In this document: positions 57,788-64,000 of the stretch, one piece after another
How the letters are laid out: each line of letters begins with the position of its first letter
Numbering within the stretch: the stretch's first letter is position 1
NCBI RefSeq assembly: GCF_003987065.1
Contig: NZ_PIPY01000003.1
Coordinates: 124,001 to 188,000, forward strand
From: Pseudidiomarina insulisalsae
GTDB lineage: Bacteria > Pseudomonadota > Gammaproteobacteria > Enterobacterales > Alteromonadaceae
Reading direction: 5' to 3'
Length of the DNA stretch: 64,000 nucleotides
Notes under the pieces: model-generated
Databases searched by the model: none
Told to the model about the DNA's origin: nothing
The model's input: the letters and a program-made list of their open reading frames with translations, nothing else
Program-made: the position numbers and the translations under genes

Positions 57788-58980
57788 AACAGTTAAAGTA
57801 TTTGCAGCGTGGTCTTCTTGTCGCCGTAGCCCTTGGTTTAAGTGGCTGCTCAATTTTTAGTGATGAAGAGATCACCTACAAACAACTGCAACCTTTTAAC
57901 GCCGGCGTCACGCCCAGCGTGGCCTGGGAAGCCAGCGCCGGTGATGGTGTCGGCGAGTTTTTTTCGCGTCTGAACCCAACGGTTGTTGACCAGCACATTG
58001 TCGTTGCTGACCGCGAAGGCATGGTCATTGGCTATCAGCGCGACACCGGTAAACGTGTCTGGGCACGGGACTTGCAAGCTGAGTTCGCGGCACAGGGCGA
58101 AGGCTGGCTGAGCGGTGCTGAATCGTTACGCATCAGCGGCGGCCTTGTCAGTTACCGTGACAAAGTCGTGCTGGGCACCGAAAACGGTGACGTGATTATG
58201 CTGAACGGTAACGACGGCAGCGTCATCTGGCACAACAATGTAAAAGCTGAAATTCTGTCTGACCCGGCGGTCGACGCCAGTTATGTGGTCGTCACGGCCA
58301 GCAACGGCAAGGTGTTTGGTCTGAACGCCGAAACCGGTGAGCAGTTATGGAGCATGGTTACCGACGTGCCGGCGTTGTCTTTGCGCGGCACTAGTGCACC
58401 ATTGATCGCTGCCGGCGGTGCAATTTTTGGCACCGCTAACGGCAAGCTGACGGTCGCGGTATTAAATAACGGCCAGCAGGTCTGGGAAGCGCGTCTGGCG
58501 ATGCCATCCGGTGCGACGGAGCTGCAACGTCTGGTTGACGTGGACACGGCGCCAGTGATGCGCGGTGAGCTGATTTACAACATTGCCTACAATGGCCAGT
58601 TAGCGGCGGTTGAAATGCGTACGGGCCGGGTGGTCTGGCAACGTGAGTACTCGTCGTATCAGAACCTGGAAATTTACGGCCGTACCATTTTCGCCACCGA
58701 TTCCGATGATCGCGTTTATGCCATTGATATCGAAGGCGGTATCGAGGAATGGATTAACAACGACTTTGAAGGTCGTGGTCTGACAGCTCCGGTTTATTTT
58801 AACGGCCACATTGTTGTCGGTGACTCTTTTGGTTACCTGCATTTTATTGACGCGCAAAGTGGTGAAGTCAGCGGTCGTCTTGAAGTAGACAGCGATGTCT
58901 ACGTGGCGCCTGTGGTTGCTGACGACACGCTTTATGTACAAACACGCGACGGTAGTTTACTCGCGGTAAGGATTAATTAA
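57784..58980 (+). CDS. bamB: Outer-membrane assembly lipoprotein BamB
   Basis: Eight-bladed propeller lipoprotein of the BAM complex that helps insert beta-barrels. It is 398 residues with lipobox LSGC (Cys22). PQQ-like blades are visible as [43 protein letters not shown] and VVWQREYSS. It sits 2 bases before der and overlaps yfgM by 4. Clients may include the DUF1302 barrel in this window. Confidence 0.96.
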   Translation: MKQLKYLQRGLLVAVALGLSGCSIFSDEEITYKQLQPFNAGVTPSVAWEASAGDGVGEFFSRLNPTVVDQHIVVADREGMVIGYQRDTGKRVWARDLQAEFAAQGEGWLSGAESLRISGGLVSYRDKVVLGTENGDVIMLNGNDGSVIWHNNVKAEILSDPAVDASYVVVTASNGKVFGLNAETGEQLWSMVTDVPALSLRGTSAPLIAAGGAIFGTANGKLTVAVLNNGQQVWEARLAMPSGATELQRLVDVDTAPVMRGELIYNIAYNGQLAAVEMRTGRVVWQREYSSYQNLEIYGRTIFATDSDDRVYAIDIEGGIEEWINNDFEGRGLTAPVYFNGHIVVGDSFGYLHFIDAQSGEVSGRLEVDSDVYVAPVVADDTLYVQTRDGSLLAVRIN

Positions 58981-58982
58981 GA

Positions 58983-60446
58983 ATGTTACCTGTTGTGGCC
59001 CTGGTCGGGCGCCCGAATGTGGGCAAATCCACCCTGTTTAACCGGCTGACCCGTACCCGGGACGCACTGGTAGCGGACTTTCCTGGTCTTACCCGCGATC
59101 GTAAATACGGCCAGGCCGATTACGATGGTTACCAATTTATTGTCATCGACACCGCGGGTGTGCATGGCGATGAAGAAGGTATCGATAAAGAAATGGCGTC
59201 GCAGTCACTGCGCGCCATTGATGAAGCAGACGTTGTTCTTTTTATGGTCGATGCCCGCGACGGTATCACCAGTGCTGACCTTGGCATCGCGAAGCATTTA
59301 CGCTCGATAGGCAAGAAAGCTTATGTCGTCGCCAACAAAATCGACGGCATCGACGCTGAAGCAGCGCAGGCTGATTTTTACGAGCTGGGTTTAGGCGAAG
59401 TTTACGGCATTGCTGCCGCCCACGGTCGTGGTGTTGAGAGCCTGCTACACAAATGCTTTACCCCGTTACTCGACGACTACCCGGATATGTCAGTAGCCCG
59501 CAGTTCTACTGCGGGGGAACTCGACGAAGAAGCTGAGCCTGAAGATCTTGCTCACGACGAAATCGACTACGACGCACTACCCCTTAAACTTGCCATCGTC
59601 GGTCGCCCGAACGTAGGTAAGTCAACACTTACCAACCGTATTCTTGGTGAAAAGCGGGTGGTCGTGTTCGATATGCCCGGCACCACCCGCGACTCTATTT
59701 ATATTCCAATGGAACGCGACGGTCGCGAGTATATTCTTATCGACACCGCCGGTGTACGCCGCCGCGGTAAAATCGATGAGACCGTTGAGAAGTTCTCGGT
59801 CATAAAGACCTTGCAAGCCATTGAAGACGCCAACGTGGTTATCTGTGTGCTGGATGCGCGCGAAACCGTATCGGATCAGGATCTCAACCTGATTGGCTTC
59901 GCGCTCAACGCCGGTCGCTCCATTGTGATTGCAGTCAACAAATGGGATGGTTTGAGCCAGGATCATAAAGAAGAGATCAAGCGCGAACTCGATCGCCGTT
60001 TAGGCTTCGTCGACTTTGCCCGGGTGCATTTTATTTCGGCACTGCACGGCAGCGGCGTCGGCAACCTGTTCGAGTCAGTGCTCGAGGCCTATGCCAGCGC
60101 CACACAGCGTGTCGGCACCTCGAAGCTCACCCGAATTCTGGAAATGGCCGTCGACGAGCACCAGCCCCCATTGGTACGGGGCCGCCGGGTGAAGCTAAAG
60201 TACGCCCATGCCGGAGGTTACAACCCGCCGCGCATTATCATTCACGGTAATCAGGTGAAAGATCTGCCGGGCGCCTATCAGCGCTACCTGATCAACTATT
60301 TCCGCAAATCGCTCGGCGTCATGGGCACCCCCATCAAAGTCGAATTCCGCGAATCGGAAAACCCCTTCGCCGGTCGCAAAAACCAGCTCACCCTGTCGCA
60401 GCAGCGCAAACGCAAACGCCTGATGAAGTTTATCAAGCGCAAATAG
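58983..60446 (+). CDS. der: Double-domain GTPase Der carrying an in-frame REP hairpin
   Basis: Essential 50S assembly GTPase with two tandem G domains, 487 residues (E. coli 490). The P-loops are [12 protein letters not shown] and [13 protein letters not shown]3 motifs are DTAGVHG and DTAGVRR; the C-terminal KH-like domain ends with a basic [14 protein letters not shown]. In the linker between the G domains the residues VARSSTAG are encoded by a GTAG-headed REP hairpin (59493-59515). The linker is variable among Der proteins, so the insertion is probably harmless. A terminator follows. Confidence 0.97.
   Translation: MLPVVALVGRPNVGKSTLFNRLTRTRDALVADFPGLTRDRKYGQADYDGYQFIVIDTAGVHGDEEGIDKEMASQSLRAIDEADVVLFMVDARDGITSADLGIAKHLRSIGKKAYVVANKIDGIDAEAAQADFYELGLGEVYGIAAAHGRGVESLLHKCFTPLLDDYPDMSVARSSTAGELDEEAEPEDLAHDEIDYDALPLKLAIVGRPNVGKSTLTNRILGEKRVVVFDMPGTTRDSIYIPMERDGREYILIDTAGVRRRGKIDETVEKFSVIKTLQAIEDANVVICVLDARETVSDQDLNLIGFALNAGRSIVIAVNKWDGLSQDHKEEIKRELDRRLGFVDFARVHFISALHGSGVGNLFESVLEAYASATQRVGTSKLTRILEMAVDEHQPPLVRGRRVKLKYAHAGGYNPPRIIIHGNQVKDLPGAYQRYLINYFRKSLGVMGTPIKVEFRESENPFAGRKNQLTLSQQRKRKRLMKFIKRK
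59493..59515 (+). repeat. REP hairpin inside der, copy 4
   Basis: GTAGCCCGCAG, TTCTA, CTGCGGG. It has the CGCAG/CTGCG stem variant, identical to copy 1 near argR. It is read in frame as VARSSTAG, the same phase as the copy in hscA. Confidence 0.85.
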
Positions 60447-60520
60447 TGCATTGCGCAAAAAAAACTCTTGACTAAGGATAGCTCCTGGAGCTAATAAGTA
60501 GCCTACCAACTGTTTGAGCG

Positions 60521-60545
60521 AACGCCCCGACCGGGGCGTTTCTTT
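60521..60545 (+). terminator. Rho-independent terminator of der
   Basis: AACGCCCCG (60521-60529) pairs with CGGGGCGTT (60532-60540) and is followed by TTCTTTT. Confidence 0.85.
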
Positions 60546-60579
60546 TGTTCCCAGAAAAATAATTATTGGAACCACCATA

Positions 60580-62790
60580 ATGTTAGGGAAAACACCTAAA
60601 TTCGTATTGTTTTGTATCGTTTCACTACTCGCTGGCTGCGGTGGCGGTTCGGAGACCGGCGGCGGAGGTGGCACTGAAAAACTACCGACAGCGACGGTCG
60701 CTTCAGTAGAGGTTGAGGCTGGCACCTTTGGCATTATGGGCGGCGATCACTTCACTGTGAAGGTAACGCTAAGCGAGACAGTCACCAGTGATGCGTCAGT
60801 GAGCTTAACGCTGACTGATTTGTCGGCGAGCAAGGACATTGATAAAGAAACTGTCCGGGTGCAGAACGGACAGCGTAGCGCAACCATTCGTTGGCTTGCG
60901 CCACAGCCGATTAAAGACACTTACGCGGTCTCATCAATGGCCAATGTCACAGCGTCTTTTAATAATAGTGCGGCGACCAGCAATAATTTTAATATTTACA
61001 AATCGCCTCCGGCAGATGTGCTAGCCAACACGCGCGGTAAGCTATGGCAAACGGATACTCAGGTCGAGCTGCTGGTCGAACAAGGACTGTTTCAGGCGGT
61101 GACAACAGCTTTTGAACCCTGGACCCTACCCGAGCAACCGACCTGGTACGAAAATCCGTACGAAAGTCTGGCCTGGCAACGGGATTATCACGGTTTAGGC
61201 TGGCTGTATGCCTTTGACGCTGCCTATCAGCAGAGCGGTGATGCCGCCTTACTCGATAAAATCAAATTCTACCTGTTCGACTATCTACAGAAGGTACCCG
61301 TTGGCGCCAATGAAGAAGCAGCCTGGGACAACCTCGCTGTAGCCTGGCGCCTGGAAGCGTTGGCGTATTTTTACCATAAGTATTTTCGTAGCGAACTGAA
61401 CGCCGCCGACAATGCGACCTATGTGGATGCCATGAAAGCGCATGCGGACGTGTTGCTTGGCTATTCCACGAATTACGTTTACAGCGGCGAACACAACGGG
61501 CTTTACCATGCCGTGTCACTCATGAACCTTGGTGTGATTTTACCGGGTACCAATAATGCCGAAAAATATACCGCTCACGCGTCCGAAAATATTCTCTATA
61601 TCTACAATGTCCTGGTCGACAAAGCATCTGGCGCTACCCGGGAGCAGTCGACACAGCGGCTGGTTGAGGCACTTGAGCTGTTTAGTTATGCCAACGGGCT
61701 GAACCTGGTTGCCCATGATAGAAATATTATCGATTTTTATCCGTTGCTCAGCGCCATGAATGACTTTGCAAGCCATCTGGTTTTCGGTCACGGGGAAGCT
61801 CCTGCAATGGGGAATACCCATTACGGGCAAGCAGACTTGCGCGAGCGGGTGAACACTGCCGCTGAGTCAGGAGGTATTGACTCTTCTTTTGTCCGTTATC
61901 TGACGTCTGGCGGCACTGAAGGCGAACCGCTGATGGCGAGCTACCTGGCCAAAGAGCAGGGTTATGTAATACAGCGACCCGGTTACAGCATTGATAAGCC
62001 AGAGACGTATACGTTTACTGATTATGGCAAGCGCCAGGAAGGCAAAGGCCATCACGATGCCGGTAATGTGGTAGCGGCGTACGACGGACAGGCGATTTTG
62101 GTCGATAGTGGCGGCGCAGAAAACGCCGGTGATTACTTTTCCTCAGCGTTCGCGCATAACGTTTTAACGGTGCAGAACAATGCCGAACTCATCGCCGGTG
62201 GCGAGGTGCGCGCTGCAGGATGTGAACATGGGCTCTGTTACAGCATCGGTAAAGTGAGCGGTCCGGACCATCAGTATTTTCGTATGGTATTTAGTCAGAC
62301 GACCGGGCAGGGCCCACGTTGGACCATCGTCGATATCGCCGCCAGTGTATATGCCGATCTTGCGCTTGATTATCAAATGATGTTCCATTTTGCGCCCGAC
62401 GCGACGGTCATAACCCAGTCTGATGCCAGCGCATGTCAGCAGATCACCTTGGCCAATGGCACCAGCTATTGCTTACAAACACAAGCCGATCTGCCACAAA
62501 GTGTGCACTATTTTAAAGGGCTAGAAAGCGAAACGTATACCCAGGGCTGGGTGCAGTTGAACGAAAGTGAAAAGGTGGCGGCGCCGGTCATTGAAATGCG
62601 CAGCCACGGTATGGAGTTGATGGCCGTGACTGAGCTGCGTAGTGCAACGCAAAGCGCAGCACCGCTCGCAACCGTCACCCGGATGACGGCAGATACCTGG
62701 GATCACACCATCGACCTCGGCAATTATCTCGTCGATGTGCTTTATCTAACTCGCTCGAACCCAGAAGTACAGATCACCCCAACTGAGTAA
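60580..62790 (+). CDS. Heparinase II/III-like lipoprotein 2
   Basis: 736-residue predicted lipoprotein, lipobox LLAGC (Cys20) followed by a glycine-rich linker. An N-terminal beta domain of about 120 residues comes next, then a helical domain (SLAWQRDYHGLGWLYAFDAA, NGLYHAVSLMNLG, GATREQSTQRLVEALELF). The C-terminal beta-sandwich has KGHHDAGNVVAAYDGQAILV and FAHNVLTVQN. It shares APAMG(D/N)T and the HHD(T/A)G motif with the lipoprotein at 48.4 kb but is clearly diverged, and its base composition is closer to the neighbours. A longer in-frame start at 60514 lies inside the der terminator and is rejected. Probable polysaccharide lyase of unknown substrate. Confidence 0.78.
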   Translation: MLGKTPKFVLFCIVSLLAGCGGGSETGGGGGTEKLPTATVASVEVEAGTFGIMGGDHFTVKVTLSETVTSDASVSLTLTDLSASKDIDKETVRVQNGQRSATIRWLAPQPIKDTYAVSSMANVTASFNNSAATSNNFNIYKSPPADVLANTRGKLWQTDTQVELLVEQGLFQAVTTAFEPWTLPEQPTWYENPYESLAWQRDYHGLGWLYAFDAAYQQSGDAALLDKIKFYLFDYLQKVPVGANEEAAWDNLAVAWRLEALAYFYHKYFRSELNAADNATYVDAMKAHADVLLGYSTNYVYSGEHNGLYHAVSLMNLGVILPGTNNAEKYTAHASENILYIYNVLVDKASGATREQSTQRLVEALELFSYANGLNLVAHDRNIIDFYPLLSAMNDFASHLVFGHGEAPAMGNTHYGQADLRERVNTAAESGGIDSSFVRYLTSGGTEGEPLMASYLAKEQGYVIQRPGYSIDKPETYTFTDYGKRQEGKGHHDAGNVVAAYDGQAILVDSGGAENAGDYFSSAFAHNVLTVQNNAELIAGGEVRAAGCEHGLCYSIGKVSGPDHQYFRMVFSQTTGQGPRWTIVDIAASVYADLALDYQMMFHFAPDATVITQSDASACQQITLANGTSYCLQTQADLPQSVHYFKGLESETYTQGWVQLNESEKVAAPVIEMRSHGMELMAVTELRSATQSAAPLATVTRMTADTWDHTIDLGNYLVDVLYLTRSNPEVQITPTE

Positions 62791-62798
62791 TAATAAAC

Positions 62799-62822
62799 GT
62801 AGCCCGTAGTTCTACTACGGGC
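62799..62822 (+). repeat. REP hairpin, GTAG-headed, copy 5
   Basis: GTAGCCCGTAG, TTCTA, CTACGGGC, 8 bases after the stop of the second heparinase-like gene. The next 35 bases (including CCTGCC and GCGCCGATGC) resemble the sequence just inside the RAYT remnant at 63.5 kb. It faces copy 6 in inverted orientation. Confidence 0.85.
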
Positions 62823-62862
62823 CTAGCCTGCCAGGTGCGCCGATGCCAGCTACGACCAGCGA

Positions 62863-63237
62863 TCAACGCTTCATCTTCAGAAGTTCCCGGCGCTCTTTTT
62901 TGTCAGGTTTATGATCAGGATGTGGATTGTAAAGCGCGTTCATTTTGCGTAACTCCGCCTCTTTCGCGCGCCGCTCTTTCGAAGCCTCGGTTTCCTGATA
63001 GAGCTTCTGCGCTTCCGGCGCACCGCGGCGTTGATCGCTTAGCTCCAAGACTTCCACTTCCATCACTTCATAACCGCGGGTCAATTTAATCAACTGGCCG
63101 ACATTAATGGTCTTTGAAGGTTTGGGACGCTGGCCATCTACATGCACCTTACCTGACTGCACCATTTGCCGCGCAAGCGACCGCGTTTTGTAAAAGCGTG
63201 CCGCCCATAACCACTTATCCAGGCGTACATTTTCCAT
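62863..63237 (-). CDS. hslR: Heat-shock ribosome-associated protein Hsp15
   Basis: S4-domain RNA-binding protein of 124 residues that recognises stalled 50S subunits carrying nascent chains. It begins VRLDKWLWAARFYKTRSLAR with the S4 motif continuing QMVQSGKVHVDGQRPKPSK, and has a long basic C-terminal helix ending RRELLKMKR. In E. coli it neighbours hslO; here hslO is also adjacent on the same strand, but a REP and a transposase remnant lie between them. Confidence 0.95.
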   Translation of the reverse strand: MENVRLDKWLWAARFYKTRSLARQMVQSGKVHVDGQRPKPSKTINVGQLIKLTRGYEVMEVEVLELSDQRRGAPEAQKLYQETEASKERRAKEAELRKMNALYNPHPDHKPDKKERRELLKMKR

Positions 63238-63248
63238 AGTGAACCCTA

Positions 63249-63538
63249 TTACGCTTCATGACTGCCGAATACATCGTCGAGCCAGGTGAAATTAATATCT
63301 GCCCATTCCGGTGGATATCTACCGCTCGCCAGGTATCGTCTTAGTGTTGAATAAGGCCAATCCAGGGCATTTTCAACATATCTGTGTTTCACTGGATTAT
63401 AACAGCAATACAGAATATAGAGATGATGCTCTATTTCATTGCGTATGGTGTGTTCCCAATAACAGTGGTGCCAAAGCGAGCCATTGCCGCGGCGCGCGCC
63501 GGGGTGATAAGTTGCATCGGCGCGCGTGGCAGGTTGGG
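63249..63538 (-). pseudogene. REP-associated tyrosine transposase (RAYT), C-terminal remnant
   Basis: Translating the minus strand up to the TAA at 63249-63251 gives RRGNGSLWHHCYWEHTIRNE, then CCYNPVKHRYVENALDWPYS and LRRYLASGRYPPEWADINF, ending VFGSHEA. W..CYWEHTIR, YNPVKH and DWPYS..RRY...G.YPPEW are signatures of the Y1 HUH (TnpA-REP) family. The N-terminal HUH motif is missing: the frame meets a stop inside REP copy 6, next to which hslO ends. About 95 of the usual 150-250 residues remain. This fills the 328-base stretch between hslR and hslO. Confidence 0.85.
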
Positions 63539-63562
63539 GCCCGTAGTAGAACTACGGGCTAC
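63539..63562 (-). repeat. REP hairpin, GTAG-headed, copy 6
   Basis: Minus-sense GTAGCCCGTAG, TTCTA, CTACGGGC, lying 4 bases after the hslO stop and at the truncated 5' edge of the RAYT remnant. It is oriented toward copy 5, so the pair flanks hslR and the transposase fragment as inverted repeats. Confidence 0.9.
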
Positions 63563-63565
63563 CGG

Positions 63566-64000
63566 TTACAGATCTTGCTCGGTGAAGCGGTATTCGCTCA
63601 GGCAGTAGTCGCAGGTCATGACGATTTCGCCGTCTTCAGCAAGAATCTGGCGCAGCTCGTCAGGGTGCACTGCTGAAAGTGACTCAAGGGTGCGCTCGCG
63701 CGAGCAGCCGCAATGAAAGGTCACCGGCTGCGGACGGTACAGTTCCACCTGCTCCTGGTGATAGAGACGATGCAGCACTTCTTCACCGGGGAGGGTATAC
63801 AGCTCGTGAGCGGTCATACTGGCCGTCAGCGTCTCTAAATGTTCAAAGCCGCTGCGGTCGTGCCCGGCCGCAGGCATTACCTGCAAAAACATACCGGCGG
63901 CGTGTTCGCCATCGGCGTGCAGCCACAGACGCGTGTGCAATTGTTCAGATTGGGCAAAATACCGTTCAATTACCTGCGCCAGTGAATCAGCGTTGGCATC
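63566..64000 (-). CDS. hslO: Redox-regulated chaperone Hsp33 (3' part, cut by window edge)
   Basis: C-terminal 144 residues of the oxidation-activated holdase Hsp33; the 5' end lies beyond the window. The frame is open to the last base, entering with SLAQVIERYFAQSEQLHTRL. The redox zinc centre is complete: FHCGCSRERT (C-x-C) and MTCDYCLSEYRF (C-x2-C), with LAEDGEI between them. A start at 63940 would truncate the conserved domain and is not real. Confidence 0.93.
   Translation of the reverse strand, partial: DANADSLAQVIERYFAQSEQLHTRLWLHADGEHAAGMFLQVMPAAGHDRSGFEHLETLTASMTAHELYTLPGEEVLHRLYHQEQVELYRPQPVTFHCGCSRERTLESLSAVHPDELRQILAEDGEIVMTCDYCLSEYRFTEQDL

Noticed and set aside
63311-63676. Plus-strand open frame across the REP and hslO end
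   Set aside because: It is antisense to the RAYT remnant and hslO, both of which have clear protein signatures.

Overview
The window looks like a chromosomal segment of a marine gammaproteobacterium. It is gene-dense, about 50-55 % GC by eye, and has no rRNA, tRNA, prophage or CRISPR. The gene order (argR/mdh, ispB-rplU-rpmA-obgE, rppH-ptsP-lgt-thyA, the isc operon, ndk-rlmN-pilF-rodZ-ispG-hisS-yfgM-bamB-der) and small families such as DUF3545, DUF3718, DUF1543 and DUF2982 point to the Alteromonadales. Idiomarinaceae (Idiomarina/Pseudidiomarina) is my best guess, inferred from family resemblance and not tested.

Layout. 1-6 kb: argR diverges from mdh; then a rhombosortase-like gene, ispB, rplU-rpmA, obgE and folA. 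6-10 kb: a DUF3718 exported protein, then a secreted S33 hydrolase with a NatA/NatB-type ABC exporter. 10-15.4 kb (minus strand): folE2, adenosine kinase, ahcY, an acetyltransferase and an FAD oxidoreductase, centred on the S-adenosylhomocysteine/adenosine branch of the methyl cycle. 15.5-19.4 kb: a free-standing Hpt protein, an ArcA-type regulator, a hybrid-less sensor kinase and rsmC. 19.4-23.3 kb (minus): a RimK cluster (aspartic-protease-fold protein, RimK, aspartoacylase-like hydrolase), a DUF2982 protein and mutH. 23.3-30.3 kb: rppH-ptsP-TSUP-lgt-thyA-tcdA-DUF1543, facing csdE. 30.4-38 kb: etfBA, an exported protein with a thrombospondin type 3 motif followed by a frameshifted relative, a DUF1302 outer-membrane protein and an S9 peptidase. 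38-42 kb: two glycosyltransferases, ung, a 56-residue DUF3545 gene, suhB and trmJ. 42-48 kb: iscRSUA-hscBA-fdx and msrA. 48-62.8 kb: two heparinase II/III-like lipoproteins bracket ndk through der. The right end has hslR, a decayed REP-associated tyrosine transposase (RAYT) and the 3' part of hslO.

The most unusual content is the repeats. (i) Six long intergenic palindromes of 65-120 bp, built of 7-bp ATATTGG/CCAATAT units and bounded by AGCGTTA...TAACGCT, sit just after stop codons. Their right ends appear to supply the -35 box or Shine-Dalgarno sequence of the next gene. (ii) Six copies of a REP hairpin with a GTAG head (GTAGCCCGTAG...CTACGGGC) occur. Two lie inside essential genes, hscA and der, both read in the same open frame as VARSST(T/A)G. 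One lies at the edge of the RAYT remnant that probably once mobilised the family. (iii) A GC-rich CCAGCRGGG-CAGCCCC hairpin repeat brackets the frameshifted gene and recurs after fdx.

Functionally, most genes are housekeeping: methyl cycle and folate supply, Fe-S assembly, outer-membrane and lipoprotein biogenesis, translation factors, and redox control through an Arc-like phosphorelay. Start codons were adjusted where homology and ribosome-binding sites pointed to an internal ATG.
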